Shown here piece by piece: positions 47,252-56,144 of a stretch of DNA of 64,000 nucleotides. Source of the stretch: Acinetobacter pittii ATCC 19004 = CIP 70.29 (GTDB lineage Bacteria > Pseudomonadota > Gammaproteobacteria > Pseudomonadales > Moraxellaceae); assembly GCF_000369045.1 (NCBI RefSeq), contig NZ_KB849797.1, forward strand, positions 142,844 to 206,843. The letters are read 5' to 3'. A program made the position numbers and the translations under genes. Position 1 is the first letter of the stretch. Each line of letters begins with the position of its first letter. The notes beneath the pieces were generated by a model. It saw only the letters and a list, made by a program, of their open reading frames with translations, had not been told where the DNA came from and made no database searches.

Positions 47252-48076
47252 ATGCTGACCTATCCTAATATCGATCCGGTCGCAATACATGTAGGACCTC
47301 TTCAAGTCCATTGGTATGGACTCATGTATTTATTGGCATTTTTATGTGCTTGGGGGCTAGCTTCCTACCGTGCCAAACAGCGTGATGGCTGGACATCAGA
47401 AATGGTTTCCGATCTGGTGTTTTACGGTGCTTTAGGTGTCGTTCTGGGCGGTCGTGTCGGCTACGTCCTTTTCTATGAGTTTGATAAATTCCTTGAAAAT
47501 CCGATTTGGCTATTCCAAGTCTGGACAGGTGGTATGAGTTTCCACGGCGGCTTTTTAGGCGTCATGATTGCGATGTTATTTTGGTGTAAAAAATATCAAA
47601 AAACATGGTTCCAAACTCTCGACTTTATCGCCCCATGTGTACCGACTGGCTTAATGTTTGGGCGCTTTGGTAACTTCATTGGTGGAGAGTTATATGGTCG
47701 TGCAGTAACTGACCCAAATTATCCATTCGGTATGATCTTCCCGACCGATCCATTACAACTGGTACGCCATCCATCACAAATTTATCAAGCAATTTGTGAA
47801 GGCTTAATCCTATTTATTGTCTTGTGGTGGTTTAGTTCAAAACCACGTCCACGCATGGCAGTTTCTGCCCTATTTTTAATGGGCTATGGTGTTGCACGCT
47901 TCGTAATGGAATTCTTCCGTCAACCAGATGCCGACCAAGGTTTTATTTTGTTTGGCTGGATGACTAAAGGTCAGATCCTCACCGTTCCAATGCTATTAAT
48001 TGGCCTTTGGATGATGTGGTATGCCTACCAAAAGAAAATCTATGACTGGGGGCCCACAAAAGAACAGTTAATATGA
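47252..48076 (+). CDS. lgt: Prolipoprotein diacylglyceryl transferase
   Basis: Inner-membrane enzyme that attaches diacylglycerol from phosphatidylglycerol to the lipobox Cys of lipoproteins. The 274 residues have about seven helices and the signatures VHWYGLMYLLAF, GGRVGYVLFYE, GGMSFHGGFLGVM and GRFGNFIGGELYGR. AAGGAG lies seven bases before the ATG. The downstream gene pair is unrelated by sequence. Lgt is required for the lipoproteins seen elsewhere in this window. Confidence 0.97.
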   Translation: MLTYPNIDPVAIHVGPLQVHWYGLMYLLAFLCAWGLASYRAKQRDGWTSEMVSDLVFYGALGVVLGGRVGYVLFYEFDKFLENPIWLFQVWTGGMSFHGGFLGVMIAMLFWCKKYQKTWFQTLDFIAPCVPTGLMFGRFGNFIGGELYGRAVTDPNYPFGMIFPTDPLQLVRHPSQIYQAICEGLILFIVLWWFSSKPRPRMAVSALFLMGYGVARFVMEFFRQPDADQGFILFGWMTKGQILTVPMLLIGLWMMWYAYQKKIYDWGPTKEQLI

Positions 48077-48082
48077 TAAATC

Positions 48083-48112
48083 AGAGGAGTTTCGGCTCCT
48101 CTTTTCTTTTTT
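48083..48112 (+). terminator. Terminator of lgt
   Basis: 7-bp stem AGAGGAG/CTCCTCT with a 6-base loop followed by TTTCTTTTTT. Confidence 0.8.
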
Positions 48113-48151
48113 ATGCTACAGTTTTTACTCTCCTAAAAATGAAGATATGAC

Positions 48152-48511
48152 ATGCTGGAATTCTGGTTTAACACTCAAGTCCCGACATTTAAAAAATTAG
48201 TAATTTTAATTATTACACTGTTGATTTGTATTGGATTATATCAATACCAACCACTGCCTTTAGATACCATTCTAATGTTTACAGGAACTGGGATTATTTT
48301 TTTAATCTGTCGCTATTTTAAATTGCATTTTGCTCAAAAAAATCCGACAGGTTTGCTATACCGCCTGCTGACTTGGATCCCTATCGCTCTCTTATTTGCA
48401 CTTATTTTTGTTAAAACAATGCCGAACTTGCTGATCTGGGGCGTTCAAGGAATCGCTTTTATGGCGCTTGCAGCTTTTATTTTTTCACCTCAATCACTTT
48501 TTAATAAATAG
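48152..48511 (+). CDS. Small membrane protein (first of a tandem pair)
   Basis: 119 residues, about four hydrophobic helices, no family recognised. The N-terminus (LVILIITLLICIGLYQYQPLP) is followed by TGTGIIFLICRYFKLHF and two further helices. It begins 10 bases before the next gene ends its spacer and matches that gene's layout (TM, QPLP-type loop, TM, basic loop, TM, TM). Probably inner membrane. No function inferred. Confidence 0.6.
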   Translation: MLEFWFNTQVPTFKKLVILIITLLICIGLYQYQPLPLDTILMFTGTGIIFLICRYFKLHFAQKNPTGLLYRLLTWIPIALLFALIFVKTMPNLLIWGVQGIAFMALAAFIFSPQSLFNK

Positions 48512-48520
48512 GCTCAATAT

Positions 48521-48886
48521 ATGCTGGCTTATTGGTACAACGCACCACGTCACATCAAACTTATCTTCATTATCGTTGTTTGTGTTGCAGTTTATGCTGC
48601 TAATCAAGTTCAGCCCTTACCTCCTATTTATACAATACTCAGCTTTATTTTCGGATTTGGTTTACATATTGAGCATTACTTGAATACCAAACTTTCAAAC
48701 AACACATCAGGCAAATCGAGCTTGGGAGTTTTAATCAAAATCTATCCTATTTTGATCATTATTATTTTGATGTATTTGCTCCCTTTTCAGCATAAATGGA
48801 TTCATCTCATACAAGCTTTAGGCTTTGTACTGGTTGGCTTTTTTCTTGTTTCGATTTATCAAAATCGTGCTAAAAGATTTAACTAA
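48521..48886 (+). CDS. Small membrane protein (second of a tandem pair)
   Basis: 121 residues with the same four-helix layout as its neighbour. Helix 1 is LIFIIVVCVAVYAANQVQPLPP and ends at the same QPLP position as in the first copy. The second half (IYPILIIIILMYLLPFQHKW) parallels WIPIALLFALIFVKTMPNLL. The two genes are separated by nine bases, so they are a tandem duplication expressed together. No known family recognised. Confidence 0.6.
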   Translation: MLAYWYNAPRHIKLIFIIVVCVAVYAANQVQPLPPIYTILSFIFGFGLHIEHYLNTKLSNNTSGKSSLGVLIKIYPILIIIILMYLLPFQHKWIHLIQALGFVLVGFFLVSIYQNRAKRFN

Positions 48887-49054
48887 ACACATTCAGCAAA
48901 AATATCTTAGAACTAATTTTAGATTTTCATCTTGAGCTACAACAGGTATCATCTTCAGTGGTTCATGATGAAGCAGCTCTATTGAGTAATTATTTATCTT
49001 CTGAGCTATCTCCCCCTTTCTATATTATGGAATTAATCCGAACTCGAGAGTGTT

Positions 49055-49897
49055 ATGCGTGCATATTTAGACCTACTACAACATATCCTTGATAATGGCG
49101 GTGACAAAGGCGACCGTACAGGCACAGGAACCCGTTCTGTATTTGGTCATCAAATGCGTTTTGATCTCTCTAAAGGTTTTCCTTTACTCACTACCAAAAA
49201 AGTTCACTTCCGCTCGATTGTGATTGAGTTGCTTTGGTTTTTAAAAGGCGACACTAACGTCCAATACCTAAAAGACAATAAAGTTTCAATTTGGGACGAA
49301 TGGGCAACAGCAGAACAAACTGCTCGCTTTGGCCGTCCAGAGCATGAACTTGGACCAGTCTATGGTCATCAATGGCGTAATTTCGGCGCAACTAAAAATG
49401 CTGACGGTACTTATAATCAAGATGGTTTTGACCAGATTAAATGGTTAATTAATGAAATTAAAACCAATCCAAATTCACGCCGTTTAATTGTTTCTGGCTG
49501 GAACCCAAATGAAGCTGGACAAGTTGCCTTACCGCCTTGCCATACGCTCTTCCAATTTTTCGTACAAGACAACAAGTTGTCATGCCAGCTTTATCAACGT
49601 AGTGCTGACGTGTTCTTAGGCGTGCCTTTTAATATCGCGAGTTATGCTCTACTCACCCATATGATTGCTCAAGTGTGCGGTTTAGGTGTAGGTGATTTTG
49701 TCTGGACTGGTGGTGATACACATCTTTATGCCAACCATTTTGAACAAGCTAAACTTCAATTGACACGTGAGCCTTTACCGTTATGCCAATTGAAACTAAA
49801 TCCAGAAATAACTGACTTATTTGATTTCAAATTTGAAGATATCGAGATTGTAGGTTACGAGTCACATCCGGCAATTAAAGCACCAGTTGCAGTATAA
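49055..49897 (+). CDS. thyA: Thymidylate synthase
   Basis: Methylates dUMP to dTMP using methylene-tetrahydrofolate, yielding dihydrofolate for FolA. The 280 residues include the dUMP/folate signature [34 protein letters not shown] and the catalytic Cys in [12 protein letters not shown]. The C-terminus KAPVAV is canonical. It is followed 44 bases later by folA, the enzyme that recycles its product. Confidence 0.98.
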   Translation: MRAYLDLLQHILDNGGDKGDRTGTGTRSVFGHQMRFDLSKGFPLLTTKKVHFRSIVIELLWFLKGDTNVQYLKDNKVSIWDEWATAEQTARFGRPEHELGPVYGHQWRNFGATKNADGTYNQDGFDQIKWLINEIKTNPNSRRLIVSGWNPNEAGQVALPPCHTLFQFFVQDNKLSCQLYQRSADVFLGVPFNIASYALLTHMIAQVCGLGVGDFVWTGGDTHLYANHFEQAKLQLTREPLPLCQLKLNPEITDLFDFKFEDIEIVGYESHPAIKAPVAV

Positions 49898-49941
49898 CAA
49901 AGGCTTAAATTTCATTAGATTACGGTTTAGAGAATAAGATT

Positions 49942-50451
49942 ATGGCATGGCAAAATGTAGAAGTTGTCCACGTTGTGGCAATGGACAAAAACCACTGTAT
50001 TGGTAAAGGCAATGCGTTGCCATGGCATATTTCTGCCGACTTAAAACATTTTAAAGAAATCACACAAGGCGGTGTGGTCGTGATGGGCCGTAAAACACTT
50101 GAGTCTATGGGCCGTGCTCTACCAAACCGTGTGAACTGGGTAATTACCCGTGACATTAACTGGCAATTTGACGGTGTTAAAGTTGCATATTCAATTGAAG
50201 ATGCTTTAAACGCAGCTTTAGAAGATGTAAAGAATACCGAAAAACAAGCTTTATTCATCATTGGTGGGGGCGAGATATTCAAGCAAACCTTATCGATTGC
50301 AGACCGTCTTGAACTTACTCATGTTGACTTAGATGTGCAAGGTGATGCACATTATCCAACAATACCAAGTGAGTTTCATAAAACCGCAAGTGAACAGCAT
50401 GTTGATGAAAAATCAGGAACTTCATTCGAGTTTGCCACTTATAAAAAATAA
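49942..50451 (+). CDS. folA: Dihydrofolate reductase
   Basis: Reduces dihydrofolate to tetrahydrofolate with NADPH; the target of trimethoprim. The 169 residues contain VVAMDKNHCIGKGNALPWHISADLKHF-type active-site elements (seen over residues 10-37, with Asp at the catalytic position in SADLKHF), VVMGRKTLESMGR and FIIGGGEIFKQ. It forms the thyA-folA pair. It looks like the chromosomal enzyme, not an acquired dfr. Confidence 0.97.
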   Translation: MAWQNVEVVHVVAMDKNHCIGKGNALPWHISADLKHFKEITQGGVVVMGRKTLESMGRALPNRVNWVITRDINWQFDGVKVAYSIEDALNAALEDVKNTEKQALFIIGGGEIFKQTLSIADRLELTHVDLDVQGDAHYPTIPSEFHKTASEQHVDEKSGTSFEFATYKK

Positions 50452-50459
50452 TTTTATGG

Positions 50460-51521
50460 ATGCCTATGCACAATATCGGAACACGTGAATTTATTACTGC
50501 TCTACTTTTTGGGCTATTACATAGTTTATTCACGCTGTTTATTGTGTTCTCTAGCATTTGGGTATGCGTAGCGCTTTGGGTTCAACAACCTTTTGGCTGG
50601 TTAGGCAGCCGCATACTCATTGGCATATGGATTGCTTTTGCACTCAGCATGGCTGGCTTATATGTTGAAGGTCATATTATTAGCCGCCGTACCGATATCC
50701 TGATTTATCTTTTAGCGTTTGCCTGCTCTCTTGTTTGGTATTTTTCGATTACTGCACGTCAAGATCGAGACTGGAACCCTGAAGTTGCCAATATACTGAG
50801 TTACGAAAAGCACGGTGATGTGATCACTTTGCACAATGTTCGTAACTTCAACTGGCATCCTGACGGAACCTATGATGTGCGATGGGAAACCCGCACTTTT
50901 GACCTCAACCAGTTAAATGGAGTAAATATCATTACTTCTTACTGGATGGGACCACAAATTGCTCACACACTGGTAAGTTTCGAATTTGCACACCAACAAC
51001 CACTAGTCTTCTCAATCGAGATTCGTAAAGAAAAGACTGAGGAGTTTTCGGCAATTGGCGGTTTTTTTAGAAAATATGAACTGAGCTTAATTGCTTCTGA
51101 TGAAAAAGATATTGTCTACACGCGCAGTAACATCCGCAAAGAGCAGGTTTATAATTTCCCAGTCAATATGCCGCGTAGCGAGCAAAAAGCGCTATTTTTA
51201 GAATATCTTAAGAAATCGGATGAGCTGCGCAAGAAGCCAGAGTGGTATAACACACTTACGAGTAACTGTACAACTTTAATTTTTGATATGGTTCAAGCGA
51301 TTAACCCCTATGAACTTCCTAAAGATTATCGTCTAATCGCTTCGGGTTACTTACCTAATTATTTATATGACCTTAAAGCACTTAATCAAAATATCAGTTT
51401 AAAACAGTGGTATCAAATTGCGCATATCAACCCACGTACTGAAAATTTTGAACAGCTTTCAGATCAGAGTAGTCAACACTTCTCTCAAATCGTTCGACAA
51501 GGTTTACCTAAAGCTAAATGA
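50460..51521 (+). CDS. Membrane protein with Lnb_N/DUF4105-like domain
   Basis: The 353 residues have three N-terminal transmembrane helices (about 13-95) and then a large soluble domain. This resembles the DUF4105 family, recently named Lnb_N after the lipoprotein N-acyltransferase Lnb. A conserved-looking Cys lies in LTSNCTTLIFDM (Cys 270) with His 169 upstream in QIAHTLVSFEF. These could form a thiol-based active site. A start at 50466 is equally plausible. It sits 8 bases after folA in the same direction. Function inferred from family only. Confidence 0.65.
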   Translation: MPMHNIGTREFITALLFGLLHSLFTLFIVFSSIWVCVALWVQQPFGWLGSRILIGIWIAFALSMAGLYVEGHIISRRTDILIYLLAFACSLVWYFSITARQDRDWNPEVANILSYEKHGDVITLHNVRNFNWHPDGTYDVRWETRTFDLNQLNGVNIITSYWMGPQIAHTLVSFEFAHQQPLVFSIEIRKEKTEEFSAIGGFFRKYELSLIASDEKDIVYTRSNIRKEQVYNFPVNMPRSEQKALFLEYLKKSDELRKKPEWYNTLTSNCTTLIFDMVQAINPYELPKDYRLIASGYLPNYLYDLKALNQNISLKQWYQIAHINPRTENFEQLSDQSSQHFSQIVRQGLPKAK

Positions 51522-51621
51522 AATAAGTAATGCACTTTTCTTTACTTTTTTATACATGCTTTACTTTGTATTTTAAATACATAAACCCTATTGTAATAGG
51601 CAGGAAATAGAGGGAAAAACA

Positions 51622-52146
51622 ATGCAACAGGCATTATTTGGCGGCGGCTGTTTTTGGTGCGTCGAAGCTGTATTTTTACAAATACGCGGTGTAGAAAAAG
51701 TAACTAGTGGTTATGCAGGTGGACACACCACTAACCCTACCTACGAGCAAGTATGTCAAGGAGACACCCAGCACGCTGAGGTGATCTTAGTCGACTTTGA
51801 TGAAGAGCAAGTAACTTACTCCCAGTTACTCGACGTGTTCTTTGCGACTCATGATCCAACGACTTTAAATCGCCAAGGTAATGATATCGGCACACAATAC
51901 CGCTCTGTTATTTACTATTATAATGAAGAGCAAAAGCAGGCAGCGGAACACACGATTCAGACTCTAAAAAATGACGATCTTGATATTGTGACTGAGCTGT
52001 CCCCTGTTCCGACATTCTATCCAGCAGAAGAATATCATCAGAATTACTATGCAAAGAATCCTTCACAAGGTTATTGCAACTTTGCGATTCCACCAAAGCT
52101 GCTCAAGCTATATAGTAAATTCCAGCATCTGATGAAAGATCAATAA
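51622..52146 (+). CDS. msrA: Peptide methionine (S)-S-oxide reductase MsrA
   Basis: Repairs oxidised methionine in proteins. The 174 residues contain the active-site [12 protein letters not shown] (Cys about 10), the [20 protein letters not shown] segment (seen as [20 protein letters not shown], residues 23-42) and [22 protein letters not shown]. It ends with a terminator and has its own 100-base promoter region. Confidence 0.96.
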   Translation: MQQALFGGGCFWCVEAVFLQIRGVEKVTSGYAGGHTTNPTYEQVCQGDTQHAEVILVDFDEEQVTYSQLLDVFFATHDPTTLNRQGNDIGTQYRSVIYYYNEEQKQAAEHTIQTLKNDDLDIVTELSPVPTFYPAEEYHQNYYAKNPSQGYCNFAIPPKLLKLYSKFQHLMKDQ

Positions 52147-52160
52147 ATCAGAGCAATAAA

Positions 52161-52186
52161 AAAGCAACCAGTTTGGTTGCTTTTTT
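52161..52186. terminator. Bidirectional terminator between msrA and exbD
   Basis: Perfect 8-bp stem AGCAACCA/TGGTTGCT with a 3-base loop, flanked by A and T runs. It lies between convergent genes. Confidence 0.9.
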
Positions 52187-52203
52187 ACTGAGTAAACTAA
52201 ATT

Positions 52204-52608
52204 TTAGTTTTCACTTACAAAGGCAATATCGCTCAGTCCGGCTTCACTGGCGCGAGACATTACCTGAGCAACAGTATCGTACTTCGACTCTTTATCAGCA
52301 CGAAGTTGAACTGTTGGTTTAACATCGCCTTGACCTGCTTCTTGAAAACGTTTTTGAAGCTCATCTAGGCTAATTACTTGAGTATCCCAAGCCACTTCAC
52401 CATTTGCATTGATACTAATCGTAATTGCTTTTGGTGGTGGATCAATAATTTCAGCAGTTGTTTTAGGAAGCGTTAATGGAATCGATGGGTTGGCAACTGT
52501 TGCTGTGACCAAAAAGATGATCATTAACACCAACATAATGTCGATTAGCGGAATGAGATTCATCTCATTCATGCCACTATCGTGGTCTTCACCCAATTGA
52601 AAAGCCAT
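52204..52608 (-). CDS. exbD: ExbD biopolymer transport protein
   Basis: Part of the proton-driven motor that energises TonB. The 134 residues have one N-terminal transmembrane helix after a short cytoplasmic tail (NEMNLIPLIDIMLVLMIIFLVT) with the conserved Asp (LIDIMLV), then a periplasmic domain. It overlaps exbB by one base, so the two are translationally coupled. Confidence 0.96.
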   Translation of the reverse strand: MAFQLGEDHDSGMNEMNLIPLIDIMLVLMIIFLVTATVANPSIPLTLPKTTAEIIDPPPKAITISINANGEVAWDTQVISLDELQKRFQEAGQGDVKPTVQLRADKESKYDTVAQVMSRASEAGLSDIAFVSEN

Positions 52609-53228
52609 TAAGCTTGACCTCCAACGTAACTTTGCTGTGCAGTTTTAACATCAGACTTTACAGTTGAGTCTTGCTGCAACATCGTGTCAATTAACAAGCT
52701 GTGCGCTTGGTCTTGTAAGTCGTGAGCAAGACCACGGTTTGCACGTACACAAATGTTATAAGCCAATACCGCTGGAATCGCAACTGCAAGACCAAGACCA
52801 GTCATAATAAGTGCTTCACCTACTGGTGTAGCCACTTGAGCCAAACCTGCTTGTCCGCTTTTACCTACCGCAACAAGTGCATGGAAAATACCCCAAACAG
52901 TACCAAACAAACCTACGAATGGTGCAATTGAAGCAATTGTTCCTAAAACAGAAATACCTTTATCAGCATTGGCTTTTTCAGCAGAAATCTGACGAAGTAA
53001 TGCCTGCTCTGCAACCGCTTTACGCTGTTCAAAACTCAACGGTTGTAACTTTGCTTTTAGCGAAGTGATAGCCTGAGAAAGTTGAGCATAAGCTTGTTGT
53101 TTTAGCTGGCGAGTCCCCATCAAACGTAAGATGAAAACTGTCCAGGTAGCAATCGACATTGCCAATAAGATGAAATACAGGGTTTTACTCACTGCATCTG
53201 CATGTTGCCAATAGATTGAAAAGTTCAT
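52608..53228 (-). CDS. exbB: ExbB biopolymer transport protein
   Basis: Pentameric inner-membrane motor subunit, MotA/TolQ/ExbB family. The 206 residues have a helix near residue 20, then the family core IAPFVGLFGTVWGIFHALVAVG and GEALIMTGLGLAVAIPAVLAYN. It is between tonB and exbD in the same direction with 43 bases to tonB. Confidence 0.95.
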   Translation of the reverse strand: MNFSIYWQHADAVSKTLYFILLAMSIATWTVFILRLMGTRQLKQQAYAQLSQAITSLKAKLQPLSFEQRKAVAEQALLRQISAEKANADKGISVLGTIASIAPFVGLFGTVWGIFHALVAVGKSGQAGLAQVATPVGEALIMTGLGLAVAIPAVLAYNICVRANRGLAHDLQDQAHSLLIDTMLQQDSTVKSDVKTAQQSYVGGQA

Positions 53229-53271
53229 ATTGAACTCCTGATTAAGGTTAGCCGTTGGGACTCAAATTCAT

Positions 53272-54021
53272 TTAAGGGGTTAAATCAAAGGGTTGCTCTG
53301 CTTTAATTGGATAAGCAACACCATTTTCCATATAAGGTTTAAATTTCGCACCGCGAACAGCACGGACTACTTTGTCATCTAGACTTGAAATACCACTACT
53401 TCTAGTCACTCGTACATTAATAATTTTGCCTTTTTCATCGGCTTCAATGAGTACCATGACAGAGCGTGCTTCGCCTTGTAAATCCTTTGAAGAAACAGTT
53501 AAACGTGGCGAGCGGCTCCACTGTACACCCGAACCACCAATTGAAACGCGTTTCGGTGATGGATCTGGGGCAGGTTGAGCTTTAGGCGCTTCTTGTACCA
53601 CTGGTTTTGGTTTTTCGATAACTTTTTCAGTAACAGTTGTCGTTACCACTTTGGTTTCAACTTTAGGTTCTGTCTTTACTGTTTCTTTTGGTGTTTCAGC
53701 TTTTTTCACCTGTTGAATTTTTTCCACTTTTTTAGGTGGTGTCACAGGTTTTTCAACAACTTTAACTTCTTTTACCTCTTTCTTAGGTTCCGGCTTTTTA
53801 GGCTGTTCCTTTGGCTTAGGAGGTAGTGGTTTTGGTTGCTCTTGAATTTTTACGAAACGTACCTGTAAAGGCTTCTTCTCGATTGGCTTTAATTCAGCAG
53901 GCTTAATATGGCTGACCGCCCATAAGACCCCGATATGACCAATTGCAACCGCAATTAGTGCCGTGATGACTTTCTTTTTCATCGGATTGGGAGAGTTTAA
54001 GGCTGCGGAAGATTGACTCAT
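53272..54021 (-). CDS. tonB: TonB energy transducer
   Basis: Couples the proton-motive force to outer-membrane receptors such as PiuA. The 249 residues have one N-terminal helix (VITALIAVAIGHIGVLWAV, residues 17-35), a long Lys/Pro/Glu-rich spacer (55-150) and the C-terminal TonB domain (VLIEADEKGKIINVRVTRSSG, GAKFKPYMENGV). Gene order tonB-exbB-exbD is complete. Confidence 0.93.
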   Translation of the reverse strand: MSQSSAALNSPNPMKKKVITALIAVAIGHIGVLWAVSHIKPAELKPIEKKPLQVRFVKIQEQPKPLPPKPKEQPKKPEPKKEVKEVKVVEKPVTPPKKVEKIQQVKKAETPKETVKTEPKVETKVVTTTVTEKVIEKPKPVVQEAPKAQPAPDPSPKRVSIGGSGVQWSRSPRLTVSSKDLQGEARSVMVLIEADEKGKIINVRVTRSSGISSLDDKVVRAVRGAKFKPYMENGVAYPIKAEQPFDLTP

Positions 54022-54114
54022 AAGAATCTAATTACCTAATGGATGATGATTTCAGATTTCTATTTGTAGAAACGATTTCAAACATCGGATAGAACAATAA
54101 AGTGCCACAATAAT

Positions 54115-54135
54115 AAATGAGAAGTGTTTTCATTT
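54115..54135 (-). promoter_or_regulatory. Imperfect dyad upstream of tonB, possible Fur site
   Basis: AAATGAGAA-GTG-TTTTCATTT is a 9-bp inverted repeat with one mismatch around a 3-base centre, about 95 bases upstream of the tonB start. Symmetry and the AATGA...TCATT ends recall Fur boxes, but the match is weaker than that before piuA. Confidence 0.35.
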
Positions 54136-54360
54136 GCAACTATTTTTTGAGAAAAACATTTGCTCAATATCACTAATTTGTATCAGTTGAGTGTCTTTGC
54201 TTTTGTTTTCTCATAGTTACATGAACGCATATCTCTTGTTCACAAAATGTTTAATCTAACTTATATAGTTAGGCTAATTTCACTATGAAGAGATCGAATC
54301 CTACCATAAATTCATTCAATTTTGTTATGTTATATCATTTCAATATTTTTTTTGATATAA

Positions 54361-54388
54361 AAAAACACGCATGAAGCGTGCTTTTTTA
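54361..54388 (-). terminator. Terminator of purU
   Basis: Stem CACGC/GCGTG extended by A/T pairs with one mismatch, T run on both strands, 14 bases after the purU stop. Confidence 0.7.
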
Positions 54389-54401
54389 AAATAAACGTTA
54401 T

Positions 54402-55265
54402 TTAAAAAACAACCGTCTTATTACCATCAACAATAATACGGTCTTCTAAATGCCATTTTACTGCTCGAGCCAATACATTACGCTCAACATCTTCACCTAG
54501 CTCACGAAGTTGCTCAACATTATAGTCATGGCTTACACGCTCAACGTCTTGCTCAATAATTGGACCTTGGTCTAGATCAGCCGTCACATAGTGAGCTGTC
54601 GCACCGATCAACTTTACACCTTTTTCATAAGCTTGTTTATATGGGTTGGCACCCACGAAAGCTGGCAAGAAAGAATGGTGGATATTAATGATTTTCATTT
54701 CCCATTTCGCAACAAAATCTTCGCTTAAAATCTGCATGTAGCGTGCAAGAACTAATAAGTCATTGCCCTGCATCATTTCATCAATTTGTGCATAAGCTTC
54801 AGCTTTATTGTCTTTAGTTACTTTAATTACAGTAAATGGAATACCGAAGTTCTCAACAGATTCACGTAAATCTTCGTGGTTAGAAATCACGTGTGTAATT
54901 TCACAAGGTAACGACCCACGTGCATGACGCCACAATAACTCAAGTAAAGCATGGTCGACTTTAGAAACTAAAATACCAACCTTTTTAATTTCATTTACGA
55001 AAGCAAGACGCCATTGCATGCCATAACGCTCAGCAACGTTGGCAGCAAATGTTTGAATTAATGCATCTTTACGTGACTGTAAATGATCAAGTTCAAACTC
55101 AACACGCATGAAATAACGTCCACCCTGAGCTTCCGTCGCATATTGGTCAAGCGCGGTAATGTTTGCACCTTGGTGGTACAAAAAGCTCGATACAGCCTGT
55201 ACGATCCCAGGCTTGTCTTCACAAGTAATCAGTAAACGGGCTGTATTGGCAGTGGTCATATTCAT
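54402..55265 (-). CDS. purU: Formyltetrahydrofolate deformylase
   Basis: Hydrolyses 10-formyl-THF to formate and THF, supplying formate for PurT and balancing C1 units. The product has an N-terminal ACT domain (LLITCEDKPGIVQAVSSFLY) and a C-terminal formyl transferase-like domain (catalytic INIHHSFLPAFVGANPYKQAYEKG with His and HSFLP, GATAHYVTADLDQGPIIEQD). The start is ambiguous: 55265 or 55259 give ATG, while 55292 is a TTG with no better site. The 287-residue form is listed. Confidence 0.94.
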   Translation of the reverse strand: MNMTTANTARLLITCEDKPGIVQAVSSFLYHQGANITALDQYATEAQGGRYFMRVEFELDHLQSRKDALIQTFAANVAERYGMQWRLAFVNEIKKVGILVSKVDHALLELLWRHARGSLPCEITHVISNHEDLRESVENFGIPFTVIKVTKDNKAEAYAQIDEMMQGNDLLVLARYMQILSEDFVAKWEMKIINIHHSFLPAFVGANPYKQAYEKGVKLIGATAHYVTADLDQGPIIEQDVERVSHDYNVEQLRELGEDVERNVLARAVKWHLEDRIIVDGNKTVVF

Positions 55266-55339
55266 TTGGTTAATATCACTTAATTGAGTCAAATTTTTAA
55301 TAAGCCGAGTATTCTAGCGCTCTAAATAGGCAAGTACAA

Positions 55340-56032
55340 CTATTCATCTTTTAACGACGACAAGCTGGCGAATAGATCAGAAGGCCCCAGTGAATCAAGC
55401 AACTGCTCGTAAGTTGCTCGGCTTTCCCCCATAAGATAAGGACCTTCAAGGAAAACCATTTGACGTAATGCCTGCCAAACCCATTTTTCTTCTAAGTGGT
55501 TATTGTCACTAATGTGACCAGACATATATAAAAAGTTTGTCCAGTTTGTTAATACAATCCATAAGTTAATAATGAGCGCTTCAATTTCAGATGGCGTCAT
55601 TTTCATAAGACCAGCATCGACAAAGGCTTGATAAATTTTTTGCCCTTGCTGCATGACCTGCCCCGCAAAACGCGGATAAATCTTTTTAAAGTCTTCGTTA
55701 CTTTCAACTAAATGATAGACATCACGATGTATAAAACGGTAACTCCAGAGTTGACCACTTAATACTTGAAAATAGTTAATTTTATCATTGGTCGTTAGTG
55801 GTCTGTCTTCAGGTAAAGAAAGCATGTCCAAAGTCTCAACCTGATATTGGTACATTAATTCTTTAATAATTTCATGCTTATTCCGGAAATGGTAATACAA
55901 GTTTCCAGGACTAATACCTAACTCCGCAGCAATATGATTGGTTGTAACCGACCGTTCACCTCGCTCGTTAAAAAGCTGCAAACTGATTTGTAAAATCCGG
56001 TCTTTTGTCTTCAGAGCTTTAGGTAGAGACAT
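55340..56032 (-). CDS. TetR-family transcriptional regulator
   Basis: The 230-residue protein has an N-terminal TetR helix-turn-helix (ILQISLQLFNERGERSVTTNHIAAELGISPGNLYYHF, over residues 13-50) and an alpha-helical ligand-binding C-terminal domain. It is divergent from the aldehyde dehydrogenase gene, sharing a 112-base gap that holds a perfect 18-bp palindrome. I infer that it represses that gene and perhaps itself; the ligand would be an aldehyde or its precursor. Confidence 0.85.
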   Translation of the reverse strand: MSLPKALKTKDRILQISLQLFNERGERSVTTNHIAAELGISPGNLYYHFRNKHEIIKELMYQYQVETLDMLSLPEDRPLTTNDKINYFQVLSGQLWSYRFIHRDVYHLVESNEDFKKIYPRFAGQVMQQGQKIYQAFVDAGLMKMTPSEIEALIINLWIVLTNWTNFLYMSGHISDNNHLEEKWVWQALRQMVFLEGPYLMGESRATYEQLLDSLGPSDLFASLSSLKDE

Positions 56033-56092
56033 TTTAATAACCTTTAATAATTCACATGGTTAAGACTTAAACACATAAACCGACTTGACTAT

Positions 56093-56110
56093 TTAGAGTA
56101 TTTACTCTAA
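56093..56110. promoter_or_regulatory. Probable TetR-regulator operator
   Basis: TTAGAGTA TT TACTCTAA is a perfect 8-bp inverted repeat with a 2-base spacer in the gap between the divergent regulator (start 56032) and the aldehyde dehydrogenase (start 56145). Size and symmetry fit a TetR dimer. Confidence 0.65.
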
Positions 56111-56144
56111 AAAATAAGTATATCAGTATATTTGGTAAGTACCG

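Larger units (their letters stand above)
54022..54401. other. Intergenic region tonB/purU
   Basis: 380 bases that contain the promoter of tonB and the 3' end of purU. Features seen are a dyad at 54115-54135 (separate entry) and the purU terminator at 54361-54388. No ORF is credible. Confidence 0.6.

Noticed and set aside
49942..50451. Possibility that folA is an acquired trimethoprim-resistance dfr gene
   Set aside because: It pairs with thyA, has composition like its neighbours, no integron or insertion sequence nearby and chromosomal-type length.
53575..53826. Plus-strand ORF rich in Phe/Trp/Arg across tonB
   Set aside because: It is the antisense shadow of the Pro/Lys/Glu-rich TonB spacer, not a gene.
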